Positions 44,347 to 52,624 of a stretch of 64,000 nucleotides of DNA are shown here, piece by piece. This stretch comes from Natrinema sp. HArc-T2. GTDB taxonomy: Archaea; Halobacteriota; Halobacteria; Halobacteriales; Natrialbaceae. The stretch's first letter is position 1; each line of letters starts with the position of its first letter. Location: the NCBI RefSeq assembly GCF_041821085.1, contig NZ_JBGUAZ010000001.1, positions 788,195 to 852,194 on the forward strand. The letters run 5' to 3'. A program made the position numbers and the translations under genes. The notes below the pieces were generated by a model. That model ran no database searches. It had not been told where the DNA came from and saw only the letters and a list, made by a program, of their open reading frames with translations.

Positions 44347-45393
44347 TTACTCCTTGAGTGCGCCCGCGGTGAGTCCGCTGACGATCTTTTCCTGTGCGAT
44401 GACCACGAGAATCGCGACGGGGATCACCCCGAGGATGCTCGACGCGGCCATGAGGTTGTACAACACCTGATACTGCCCCTGATAGGCGAGGATGCCGTCG
44501 AGGATCGGGGCCCAGTTCTCGGGCTGGCCGTCGGTCATCAGGAACGAGAAGAAGAACTCGTTGTAGACGGCGATAAAGGTCAACACGCCGGCGGTCGCGA
44601 CGCCGGGTGCCGACAGCGGGATGATGACCCGGAAGAGCGCGCCCAGCCGGGTCGTCCCCTCGACGCGGGCTGCGTCCTCGAGTCCATCGGGGATTTGCGA
44701 GTAGAACGTCGTGAGAATGAAGATCGCCAGCGGCATGAAGATCGCCGACAGCGGCGTCACCAGCGCGAAGGGCGTGTTGTAGAGGGTGCCGTCGCCGGTG
44801 ATCGGCCTGAGAAACGCAAACGAGGTGTTAAAGAGATCGTTCAGCGGGATGAAGAAGGCCGCTGGCGGGAAAAACGAGATGACCAACACCAGCAGCATCA
44901 GTGGTGTTCGACCGGGGAACTCGAGGCGACCGAAGGCATACCCCGCGAGGCTGGCGATGACGAGGACGACGATCGTCGAGGCCAGCGCGATCACGAAGCT
45001 GTTGAACATGTAGATGTGGAAGGGGATGACTTCGAAGACCTCGACGAACGCGCCGGGGTTGAAGCCGTTGGGCGTAAAGACGATGTCCTGAAGCTGGCCC
45101 TCCGGCGTCAGCGCGACCATGAGCAGCCAGTAGAACGGGAATAGCGTGGTAAACAGGAAGAAGATCGCTGCGACGTAGAACATCGCCCGGTAGACCCGCT
45201 CGGGGTGTGAGATGGACTTGGAGACCCACTGCTGGAACGGGCCGCGGTCGAGTTCCGCATCGCGGTCGTCCTCGAGGACCGCCCCGCCGTCGGGACGGCG
45301 AAGCGTCGGATCATGCGGCTGGCCGCCGTTGCTGTCAGTGTCGCTCGAGTCGGTTGCGGTCGTCGGATCGGTGGAGTCTCTCGGATCAGTCAT
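44347..45393 (-). CDS. sugar ABC transporter permease (MalG type)
   Basis: 348 residues with an acidic cytoplasmic N-terminal extension (about 1-60, TDPRDSTDPTTATDSSDTDS) and six membrane helices. The EAA loop that contacts the ATPase is DGLEDAARVEGTTRLGALFR followed by VIIPLSAPG. It is the MalG-like half of the importer. The start is the ATG at MTDPRDSTDP, overlapping the stop of the MalF-like gene by one base in an ATGA-type junction. A longer frame through the upstream gene is a shadow. Confidence 0.92.
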   Translation of the reverse strand: MTDPRDSTDPTTATDSSDTDSNGGQPHDPTLRRPDGGAVLEDDRDAELDRGPFQQWVSKSISHPERVYRAMFYVAAIFFLFTTLFPFYWLLMVALTPEGQLQDIVFTPNGFNPGAFVEVFEVIPFHIYMFNSFVIALASTIVVLVIASLAGYAFGRLEFPGRTPLMLLVLVISFFPPAAFFIPLNDLFNTSFAFLRPITGDGTLYNTPFALVTPLSAIFMPLAIFILTTFYSQIPDGLEDAARVEGTTRLGALFRVIIPLSAPGVATAGVLTFIAVYNEFFFSFLMTDGQPENWAPILDGILAYQGQYQVLYNLMAASSILGVIPVAILVVIAQEKIVSGLTAGALKE

Positions 45394-46472
45394 CAGTACA
45401 TCCCTCCCTCGGTGTCGCGGAAGAGCAGCACGTACGCGCCGATAATCAGGCCGATGACCAGCGCCGTCGCAAAGGCCACGGCGGCTGCCGTCGCGTAGAT
45501 GCGCGTGCCGCCGAACATCGCTTCGACGACGAGACAGCTCAGCGACGGCACGGTCGTACAGCCGGCGGTCGATTCGATCAGGCCGTACACTCGCATCGCG
45601 TCCATGGTTCGGAACAACATCGCGACCAGCAGGGCCGGCATCACGAGCGGGAGCGTGATCAGTTTGAACCGCTGCCACGGCGAGGCCCCAGCGACGCGGG
45701 CGACGTCGTACAGGCTCCGGTCGACGCTCTGGAGCCCCGCGAGGATCAGCAGGGCCATAAACGCCGACGACTTCCAGATATCGGCCACGAGGATGATGAT
45801 GAACGCGTCCTGACTGTTGGCCAGTGGCGTCCCGCTGAAGATACCGAGACTCTGCATGAGATCGGAGCCGAACCCGACCGTCGGCTGGAACAGCAGGAAG
45901 AAGATCATCCCCTGGATGACGATCGGCACCGCCCACGGGAGGATGATCGCCACGCGCACCCAGCGCCGCCCCGTAAACTCCTGATCGAGCACGTAGGCCT
46001 GCCCGAACCCGATCACCGTCTCGACGACGACGCTGATGACCGCAAAGGCGAGCGTGACGAACAGCGCCTGCTGGAAGAACGGGGTCCCGAGTTCGATGAA
46101 GGGGAACGACGATGTCAGCCCGACGTCGAGGAACTGTCGTGCCAGCCGCGCGTTCCCAGTGAGAATGTCGACGTAGTTCTCGAGGCCGACGAAGCCGCCG
46201 AGCGGATCCAGTCCTCGCGTCTGGTTGGCGCGCAGCGACATGACGAACGTCCTGATCATGGGATAGAACGCGACCAGCGTCAGCAACGCGAAGGCCGGCA
46301 GCAACAGCAGGTACGCGTAGGCTGCTTCGCTCAGATTCTCCATCCAGTTGACGGCGGCGTTCCCGGTCCGCTCGTGTTCGTGGCTCGTCCCCGTCTCGCC
46401 GCCGGTCACCGTTCCGCCGTCAGTCACGGGCTCGGTGTCGGTCGTCGCACCGTCGTCGGTTTCAGTTGCCAT
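45393..46472 (-). CDS. sugar ABC transporter permease (MalF type)
   Basis: 359 residues with a Thr/Asp/Gly-rich N-terminal extension (about 1-42) and six to seven membrane helices. The EAA-like loop is SVDRSLYDVARVAGASPWQR followed by FKLITLPLVMP. It forms the channel with the MalG-type partner. Its start is contiguous with the stop of the binding-protein gene, so the whole cluster is one operon. Confidence 0.92.
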   Translation of the reverse strand: MATETDDGATTDTEPVTDGGTVTGGETGTSHEHERTGNAAVNWMENLSEAAYAYLLLLPAFALLTLVAFYPMIRTFVMSLRANQTRGLDPLGGFVGLENYVDILTGNARLARQFLDVGLTSSFPFIELGTPFFQQALFVTLAFAVISVVVETVIGFGQAYVLDQEFTGRRWVRVAIILPWAVPIVIQGMIFFLLFQPTVGFGSDLMQSLGIFSGTPLANSQDAFIIILVADIWKSSAFMALLILAGLQSVDRSLYDVARVAGASPWQRFKLITLPLVMPALLVAMLFRTMDAMRVYGLIESTAGCTTVPSLSCLVVEAMFGGTRIYATAAAVAFATALVIGLIIGAYVLLFRDTEGGMY

Positions 46473-47930
46473 TCATGATACCTCCGATTCGCTCTGCTCG
46501 AGTTCGTTCGCGAGGTCGTTCATCGCCGCCTCGGGCGCTTGTGCGCCGCGGTAGGCCGCGTTGACCGCCTGATAGATCAGTGCGGACTGTTCCGGCCAGA
46601 GGTCGGTCGCCGGTCGTGGGATCGCGTTCTCGCTGGCCGACGTGACTACGTCGGCGTAGCGAGCGACGGGACCGACGTCGCTTGCATCGGCTTCCGCGAC
46701 CAGATCGAGGTTCGGTGGCAGAAATCCGCCGAGCCGGAAGACGGTGAGCATGACCTCCCTGTTGGCGAAGGCCTCGAGAACCTGCAGCGCCTCCTCCTCG
46801 CGGTTCGAAAACGGGCTGACCGCGAGATTCCAGCCGCCAAGTGCCGCAGCGGTGCCGCCGACGTCCGAATATTGGGCCTCCTGTCGGGAGACCGCGTACG
46901 GCCTCGTCATCACCCCGAGGTTCTCGCCAAACCCGTCCTCCGTCCCTGTCTCCGCGATCGCGTACGACCAGTTGCGGTTCGAGACGGCCTCGCCGGCAGC
47001 GAACGGGCTGAGGGACTGCTGTTCCGTCCACTGGACGACCGCTGACGGGCAAATCTGTGGATACCCATCGAGGGTATTCTCCTCTTCTCCCGCAATGAAC
47101 GAGCGCATCATCCGGATCGAGTCGATGACCCGCTGATCGTCGACGGTGATCGGCCGGTCACCGGCGGTAAACAGGTTGTCTACCCCGCCGTAGTACGCCC
47201 CGCCCCACGACGTCATCACCTCGTTGAAGGTACAGCAGGACAGCCCCTCGTAGGCGGCCGCCTGCGTCGTGAACCCGTAGTCGAGGCCAGCCTGGTCTCT
47301 CGCGTCGCGGACCGCAGCCGAAAACTCCTCCCACCGCGGTGGATCTGTCGCCCACCCACCGGTATCGTAGCCGGCGTCCTCGATGAGGTCCTGTCGATAC
47401 AGGGTAAATCCGAGGTCCGGAAACAGCGGCAGGGCGTGGAGATCGCCACCCTGGGGGTCGCGCGCCGTCTCGAGGATCGCCTCGAGGTAGTTGTCGGTGA
47501 CGTACTGCAGCGTCTCGTCCGGGAGTTGTTCGGTCAGGTTGACCGTCTGATTCCGAAGGATGAACGGAACCGTCCAGCCGCTGTCCATCATGTGGATGTC
47601 GGGTGGGGCACGGCCCGCCTCGAGTGCCGACTGGGTGGTCTGCATCCGTGCTGCGGAGTCGCTGACGACGGTCTGGATCTCGACGCGGATATCCTCGTCG
47701 AGGCCGGCGTCCCACAGCGCCTGCTGGATCGACGGCTCGTCGCCATCGCTGTGCATGATCCCCGCGACGTCCGAGGCGGCGGTCATCACCACCGTTCCCG
47801 GCTGGCGACCACGCCCGAGACAGCCAGTAACCGCGACGGCTCCGGTCGCGGTCGCTCCTGACGCGACCTTCAGAAACGACCGTCGCTTCAGGCGCGATCG
47901 GTCGCGCCCACCGGCAGTATCGCGTCCCAT
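46473..47930 (-). CDS. Tat-exported sugar-binding lipoprotein
   Basis: 485 residues of the extracellular solute-binding family 1 (MalE-like). The N-terminus has the Tat signal RRSFLKVASGATATG and lipobox AVTGC, so it is exported folded and lipid-anchored. The binding domain covers the rest, with many aromatic residues able to stack on sugars (SGWTVPFIL, MTSWGGAYYGG). I use the ATG at MGRDTAGGRD; a GTG six codons upstream (47948) sits 26 bases from the TATA box and could be the true leaderless start. First gene of the importer operon. Confidence 0.9.
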   Translation of the reverse strand: MGRDTAGGRDRSRLKRRSFLKVASGATATGAVAVTGCLGRGRQPGTVVMTAASDVAGIMHSDGDEPSIQQALWDAGLDEDIRVEIQTVVSDSAARMQTTQSALEAGRAPPDIHMMDSGWTVPFILRNQTVNLTEQLPDETLQYVTDNYLEAILETARDPQGGDLHALPLFPDLGFTLYRQDLIEDAGYDTGGWATDPPRWEEFSAAVRDARDQAGLDYGFTTQAAAYEGLSCCTFNEVMTSWGGAYYGGVDNLFTAGDRPITVDDQRVIDSIRMMRSFIAGEEENTLDGYPQICPSAVVQWTEQQSLSPFAAGEAVSNRNWSYAIAETGTEDGFGENLGVMTRPYAVSRQEAQYSDVGGTAAALGGWNLAVSPFSNREEEALQVLEAFANREVMLTVFRLGGFLPPNLDLVAEADASDVGPVARYADVVTSASENAIPRPATDLWPEQSALIYQAVNAAYRGAQAPEAAMNDLANELEQSESEVS

Positions 47931-48214
47931 GACCAGTGGTCCGTCCACGGCATCGAACTTAGTTGTTGGTTATAAATACTGTAATAAAATATGACTGTCG
48001 AGGTGTCGTGTCGGTTCCGACGAGCCGGGCAACATATCGACAGTGCCGGAGGCGTACGTTCCTGCTCGACAGCGATATTGAACGTTCTAATCGCTCATTG
48101 TCACTCGGCGGTCGGCAGATGCCAGCAGACGACGGATATGTCACCGGAGAAAGGGAGTACGGGCTTCTTCTCCGACACCGGTGACGATCGAGCGCTCCCA
48201 CGACTGGGTCCGTC
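47931..48214. promoter_or_regulatory. promoter region of the sugar ABC operon
   Basis: An AT-rich stretch at 47966-47995 (minus strand CATATTTTATTACAGTATTT, then ATAACC) holds the TATA box TTTATA, about 26 bases before the GTG at 47948. The remaining sequence up to palindrome copy G has no gene. A TrmB site of the TACT-N7/8-GAGTA type is not evident here. Confidence 0.5.
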
Positions 48215-48350
48215 TGATCGAGGGTGTACTATCACTGGATACCGGCGCACCAGCACGACGGATTGCGGGTGCACCAGCACGACGGATTGCGGGTGCACCA
48301 GCACGACGGATTGCGGGTGCACCAGCACTGACTGACAGGAGTCCGTATCA
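48215..48350. repeat. dispersed palindrome family, copy G with internal tandem expansion
   Basis: The right arm CTGACTGACAGGAGTCCGTATCA matches the family (TGATACGGACTCCTGTCAGT in reverse). The left arm is decayed (TGATCGAGGGTGTACTATCA then CTGGATACCGG). The loop has been enlarged by tandem duplication (48247-48328). The final TCA (48348-48350) is the stop codon of the TrmB gene. Confidence 0.75.
48247..48328 (+). repeat. 24-base tandem repeat, 3.4 copies
   Basis: Unit of 24 bases beginning GCACCAGCACGACGGATTGC at 48247, 48271 and 48295, with a partial fourth copy to 48328. The three full copies are identical. It lies inside palindrome copy G and is not a CRISPR array, as there are no spacers. 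Confidence 0.92.
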
Positions 48351-49415
48351 GGCGTCCTCGAGCGCTGGCGGCTCGTTCCGACCGATGTGGATCTCGTGGG
48401 CCTCGACGTCCTCGAGGGCAGCGACGCGGCCGCCGACGGAGACTTCCTCGCCGTCTTCGGTTTCGATCGTGAGGCTGGCGACTTCCTCGCTGACCTCGAA
48501 GCCGATATCGCGGACCTGTCCGCGGACGATCCGCTGGCCGCCGACTTCGACGTCCCGGCCGTCGATGGTCGCGTAGAACTCGCCACCCTCGTCGAGCAGA
48601 TCCTTCACGCACCGGCGGATCGATGCGTATTTGCGCGGGTAGGAGCGGGCGGTGTCGTCCTCACCGAGCGTTCGATCGGCGGTCGTCCAGAGGACGGTTC
48701 CGAAGAAACTCGAGACGAGGAAGCCAAGCGCAGACCGGTTGAAGATGACGCCGTAGCGGTCCTGATCGTCTCGCAGGGCGTCCTGTGTCGCGTAGACCGA
48801 GTAGTTGCCGTCGGCGACGGCGACGACCGGCGTCGTGATCCCGCGCCGGGCGCGTGCGGTCGAGGCGATCGCGCCGTAGTCGAACGCGTCCGGGTCGGGG
48901 GCCTCACTGGCCGGCGTCACGATCAGGTCGACGCTCACGCCCGCCTCGATCGCATCGCGCAGGTCCGCCTCGAATCTGGTCAGCAGATCCGGCGTCAGCG
49001 AGAGTGCGAGCTCGAACTCCGCGTCGTCGATGACCTCCTCGAGATAGCGCAGGATCGTCGACCGCGATTTGACCAGCGAGACGGCCTCCGTGTCTCTGGC
49101 CGGTGCGGTGTAGCGGGCCTCGAGGTCGGTGATCATCTGCTCGAAGGAGGTCTGGACGTCATCGAAGGCCTCCGCAGGGTCGATCGCGACGACCTTCATG
49201 GGGCGGGACTCGCGCAGTTCGACCAGGCCGCGGTCGCTCAGGCTGCGGACGGTGTCGTACACCCGGGGCTGGGGAATCTCCGTTCGGTCGGCGATCTCGC
49301 TCGCGGTGAGCTGGCCCTGCTCTAGGACGGTGAGATAGGCGTCGATCTCGTACTCGCCGAGATTAAACCGGTCGCCAACGCGTTCGACCGTCGAGCGAAG
49401 TTCGTCTGGTGCCAT
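48348..49415 (-). CDS. TrmB-family sugar-responsive transcriptional regulator
   Basis: 355 residues. N-terminal winged helix (about 15-85): [20 protein letters not shown] then [13 protein letters not shown] short coiled-coil linker and the C-terminal TrmB sugar-binding domain (about 105-350) follow, ending [20 protein letters not shown]. TrmB proteins sense sugars and repress or activate transport and metabolic genes. It is next to and in line with the sugar ABC operon, its likely target. A possible half-matching site TATT-N7-GAGTA lies at 49449-49464 upstream of its own start. Its stop is part of palindrome copy G. Confidence 0.92.
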   Translation of the reverse strand: MAPDELRSTVERVGDRFNLGEYEIDAYLTVLEQGQLTASEIADRTEIPQPRVYDTVRSLSDRGLVELRESRPMKVVAIDPAEAFDDVQTSFEQMITDLEARYTAPARDTEAVSLVKSRSTILRYLEEVIDDAEFELALSLTPDLLTRFEADLRDAIEAGVSVDLIVTPASEAPDPDAFDYGAIASTARARRGITTPVVAVADGNYSVYATQDALRDDQDRYGVIFNRSALGFLVSSFFGTVLWTTADRTLGEDDTARSYPRKYASIRRCVKDLLDEGGEFYATIDGRDVEVGGQRIVRGQVRDIGFEVSEEVASLTIETEDGEEVSVGGRVAALEDVEAHEIHIGRNEPPALEDA

Positions 49416-49553
49416 GCCAGTCTCTACGACATCAATGACTAAATGATTTATTATACATCGAGTAGCACGCGTTTTCGAAATCGGGTTGTTTCAGATCGGT
49501 CGCTCGATGTGATGGTCAGAACGCTTAACCACAGCGGGCCTGAGTGTGTTGGC

Positions 49554-50558
49554 ATGCGCGGGGTCCTTCAGGCCAACGAGAGCGCCGCCGAGAACTCGGT
49601 AGCCAGGGGTATTCAGGACCTACTCCCGAGAGCGGTCCCGCTGGACGTGATCGAGGTCGCCCTCGCACTCATCGTACTCGTCGTCGGCTGGTACCTGTCG
49701 AAACTCGTCGTCCGCCTTGCCGGTCGAACGATCGCTCAGCGGATCGAACGACCGAGCGTCACGCGAACGGTGCTTCGTGGCGTCAGAGCGGCCGTACTCC
49801 TCTGGGCCGTGACCGTCGCTGCAAGCATCATCGGCGTCGGCAACACGCAGATCCTCCTGTCGGTGACCGTCATCTCGGCCGTGATCGCCATCGTCCTCGC
49901 TCCGATCGTCGGCAGCATGATCAACGGCTTCTACGTGCTAGCCGACCGCCCTTACGAGATCGGCGACATGATCGAGGTCGTCGACGCCGGCCACCGCGGC
50001 TTCGTCGAGGACATCACGATCCGGTACACGAAGATATTCACCCTCCAGAACACCTTCATCGTCATTCCGAACTCCGAGATCCACACGCGCGACGTCATCA
50101 ACTACTCCGCGGAAGACGAGCGCACTCGGGTCTCGCTCACGCTCGAGATTACCTACGACAGCGACCTCGAGACGGCGCGCCAGGCTGCCGAACGGGCCGC
50201 CCGGTCCGTCGACGACGTCATCTCTGGAGGGCCCGATATTCGGATCGGCAGCGCTCGGTACGCCGCCGCACCCAACTGTACGATCAGTGCATACGGTGAT
50301 CACGGGATCGTCCTCGAGTTGTTCTTCTGGATGAAACACCCCTACAAACAGGCCATCGTCCGGTCGGCGGTCCAGACGGCGATCGGCGACCGATTCGCGG
50401 AGCTCGACGTCGAGTTCGCCTACCCACGTCGCCACCACGTCTTCGACGAGACCAGCGGCGTCGCCAGGCTGGCCGTCGACGAGTCGGGCTTCGAGCGACC
50501 GACGACCGACTCGCCCGTCGAGCCGAGCGAAAGCCCTGCGGATCCAGCGGATCGGTGA
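49554..50558 (+). CDS. MscS-family mechanosensitive ion channel
   Basis: 334 residues. Three membrane helices in about residues 25-125, then the MscS beta domain with APIVGSMINGFYVLADRPYE, IGDMIEV, GHRGFVEDITIRYTKI and NTFIVIPNSEIHTRDVINYS, and a C-terminal alpha/beta domain. It opens under membrane tension to release solutes on osmotic downshock. The ATG at MRGVLQANES is chosen: a TATA-like GCTTAACC lies about 27 bases before it. An upstream frame extension of 37 residues is unlike the family. Confidence 0.92.
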   Translation: MRGVLQANESAAENSVARGIQDLLPRAVPLDVIEVALALIVLVVGWYLSKLVVRLAGRTIAQRIERPSVTRTVLRGVRAAVLLWAVTVAASIIGVGNTQILLSVTVISAVIAIVLAPIVGSMINGFYVLADRPYEIGDMIEVVDAGHRGFVEDITIRYTKIFTLQNTFIVIPNSEIHTRDVINYSAEDERTRVSLTLEITYDSDLETARQAAERAARSVDDVISGGPDIRIGSARYAAAPNCTISAYGDHGIVLELFFWMKHPYKQAIVRSAVQTAIGDRFAELDVEFAYPRRHHVFDETSGVARLAVDESGFERPTTDSPVEPSESPADPADR

Positions 50559-50597
50559 CGGACTCGGCGCTGGTGAGATGGTCCGCCTGCGTCCGGC

Positions 50598-50681
50598 TGA
50601 TACGGTCTACTGTCAGTCAGTACCGGTGCAACCGCGACCGCCCTGCGGTTGCACGGTATATCGGTACAACAAACCGTATGA
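50598..50681. repeat. dispersed palindrome family, copy H
   Basis: Left arm TGATACGGTCTACTGTCAGT and right arm CGGTACAACAAACCGTATGA, with a strong inner stem ACCGGTGCAACCGC against GCGGTTGCACGGT. It lies between the MscS and UspA genes, both on the plus strand, 40 bases after the MscS stop. Confidence 0.85.
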
Positions 50682-50753
50682 GACGCTCCCAGCGACTCGT
50701 ATCGTGGGTGTGATTTATACCGGGTCCGGACCAATTCGAAACCTGACCGACAG

Positions 50754-51197
50754 ATGTACGACGATATTCTCATTCCCACGGACGGAAGCGACACGATTTC
50801 CGAGACGCTCACGCACGGGTTGTCGATCGCCGCCGACAACGACGCGACGGTGCACGCACTGTACGTCGTCGACAGCCGCATCACTGCCGCCGCCGACGAC
50901 GAGACCAGTACGGACCTCGAGCGCTCGCTCCAGGACGAAGGACAGGAAGCCGTCGCCGCCGTCGAAGAGCGAGCGGCCGACGAGGGCCTCGAGACGGTCA
51001 GTGACGTCCAACACGGGACGCCGTCGAAAACGATCCTCGAGTACGCCGACGAACAAGAAATCGATCTGATCGTCATCGGGACGCGGGGGAAGAGTCCGCG
51101 CGAAAAGGTCACGTCGCTGGGCAGCGTCTCCGAGCGGGTCGTCGACAACGCCTCGATTCCCGTGTTTGTCGTTCGGAACGCGGGAGCCCACGAGTAA
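50754..51197 (+). CDS. universal stress protein (UspA family)
   Basis: 147-residue single UspA domain. Starts MYDDILIPTDGSDTISE; the nucleotide-binding signature is VIGTRGKSPREKVTSLGSVS (about 107-126), close to the ATP-binding type. Acts in the cytoplasm in stress responses. TATA-like TTTATACC lies about 42 bases before the ATG. Convergent with another stress-type protein. Confidence 0.92.
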   Translation: MYDDILIPTDGSDTISETLTHGLSIAADNDATVHALYVVDSRITAAADDETSTDLERSLQDEGQEAVAAVEERAADEGLETVSDVQHGTPSKTILEYADEQEIDLIVIGTRGKSPREKVTSLGSVSERVVDNASIPVFVVRNAGAHE

Positions 51198-51220
51198 TCG
51201 CGGCGACTCGCTGGTACCGC

Positions 51221-51631
51221 TCAGGCGCGTGCGCTTTCGACCGTGATGACCTCACAGTCGAGGTGGCGCCGCAGATACTGGTCGATGTCCGGGTTGTCAG
51301 TAAAGCGCTGGAAGAGTCGTCGGAGCCGACTCGCCTGTTTGGACCCGATTACGACGATATCGGCACCTTCTGCGGCGACCTCGTCGAGGATGCTTTCCTC
51401 GACGAGAAAGCCGGTCCGGACGACATACCGGGCCCGTTCGATCCGACCAAACGCCTTCTCGACGGCGTTTTTCAGATCGACCCGTGTCACTTTCTTCCCG
51501 TTCTGGTAGAGATTCACGTGCAGAACCGTCAACGCTGCATCTCGCGTCCGAGCAATCTCGATCGCCCGCTCGAGCGTTCTCCGCGAGTGCTTTGACAAGG
51601 GATATCGAACAGGAACGACGACCAGCGACAT
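51221..51631 (-). CDS. UspA-like protein
   Basis: 136 residues with a UspA-type alpha/beta fold: VVVPVRYPLSKHSRRTLERA at the start and IVVIGSKQASRLRRLFQRFT near the end. The glycine-rich ATP signature is largely replaced (GSKQASRLRR), so it is probably not an ATP binder. Relatively basic for a haloarchaeal protein. Convergent with the UspA gene at 50754. Confidence 0.8.
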   Translation of the reverse strand: MSLVVVPVRYPLSKHSRRTLERAIEIARTRDAALTVLHVNLYQNGKKVTRVDLKNAVEKAFGRIERARYVVRTGFLVEESILDEVAAEGADIVVIGSKQASRLRRLFQRFTDNPDIDQYLRRHLDCEVITVESARA

Positions 51632-51814
51632 TAGCCAATCGGACGATTTCCGCGCGGGTAAACCTTTCAGTACGGACTGTCACCCTTGCGAACCTGTCAC
51701 GAGTGGGTGGTACTGACACGAAGTCTGGTCGAGGTCGTAGGAGCTGGTCGCCGCGTGTCAGCACAGCCACGCCGGAAAGACAGTCATTTATCGGAAGCGA
51801 CGCTATCGCCGGGC

Positions 51815-52054
51815 ATGCAAGCCTGGTCGACCGACGACGGCGACACCGTCTACATCTCGGAGACGGAGGGCGACAAGGGATCGAAAGGGCCGTTCCTCGT
51901 CGCTTACGAGTCCAGCGATGCCGAGTGCCGCTATGGCTGGTTCTGTACGAACTGTGAGTCTCTCGATACCGCGATGGACGCGATGGGCCGGATCAAGTGC
52001 AACCAGTGTGGCAACTTCCGCAAACCGACCGAGTGGGACGCCGCCCACGAGTAA
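51815..52054 (+). CDS. small zinc-binding protein (DUF5816-like)
   Basis: 79 residues. A C-terminal zinc ribbon has two C-x-x-C knuckles, FCTNCESL and CNQCGNF, 19 residues apart. From memory it fits DUF5816, a haloarchaeal family of unknown function. The ATG at MQAWSTDDGD is supported by a TATA-like CATTTATCG about 28 bases upstream; the frame further upstream is non-coding. Confidence 0.8.
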   Translation: MQAWSTDDGDTVYISETEGDKGSKGPFLVAYESSDAECRYGWFCTNCESLDTAMDAMGRIKCNQCGNFRKPTEWDAAHE

Positions 52055-52273
52055 CGGTCGGTACGTCGGTCTCGCGACCGTCGTTCGTGCTGCCCGCGTT
52101 TCGTCGTGGCCTCGCCGTTGGTAGATAGTCGCTCCTCATTACTAGTCGCGATTCCCTCACCTGTGACACAGATGATCGAAACTATTGCAGGTTGCTTCGA
52201 AGACGCGCAGTGAAACGGCGAATCTTTGTCACGTACTAACATTTATGAGGGATGGCCCCATAGGTGGTATCGA

Positions 52274-52597
52274 ATGGGTCCTGTTAACATGCGACTCGTC
52301 GAGCAGGCCAGGTCGATCTTCGCAGAGTTGGGTTACACCGTCGAAGGAAACGGCCCCGAGTTTCGGGCCGAACGTGCGTGGAAAGTCGTCCACGTAAACA
52401 CCGTCCTCGAGACAGGGGAACTTCCGTCCGCATCGTCGGGACAGTTCCACTGTTTCGTCGCCGAACCGGATGATGCCGACGACCTCGAGGCACGGCTCGA
52501 GCGGACGAATCCGAACTACGAGTGGGCCATTATCGTCGTCGACGGGGAAGACTATCAGGTCGAACGAGCGCCTCCAGGACCCCGAGCATCGGCATAG
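52274..52597 (+). CDS. small conserved haloarchaeal protein (DUF7116-like)
   Basis: 107 residues, alpha/beta, acidic. It reads LVEQARSIFAELGYTVEGNG, then WKVVHVNTV and SGQFHCFVAEPDDADDLEAR, as in a conserved haloarchaeal family I recall as DUF7116. Function unknown. The start is the ATG at MGPVNMRLVEQ; a TATA-like CATTTATG lies about 30 bases upstream. An internal ATG five codons on is an alternative. Convergent with the aminotransferase gene. Confidence 0.78.
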   Translation: MGPVNMRLVEQARSIFAELGYTVEGNGPEFRAERAWKVVHVNTVLETGELPSASSGQFHCFVAEPDDADDLEARLERTNPNYEWAIIVVDGEDYQVERAPPGPRASA

Positions 52598-52624
52598 AAA
52601 CGGCAGCGTACCGCAGTCGACTCC

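Noticed and set aside
45393..45936. Longer start for the MalG-type permease
   Set aside because: The upstream extension is the shifted-frame translation of the MalF-type gene; the ATG at 45393 fits the operon junction.
45207..46478. 423-codon plus-strand frame opposite the permease genes
   Set aside because: Antisense shadow with extreme Arg/His/Asp content; the minus-strand permeases are clear.
48247..48328. Possible CRISPR array
   Set aside because: The 24-base units are directly adjacent with no spacers and lie within a palindrome; this is a simple tandem repeat.
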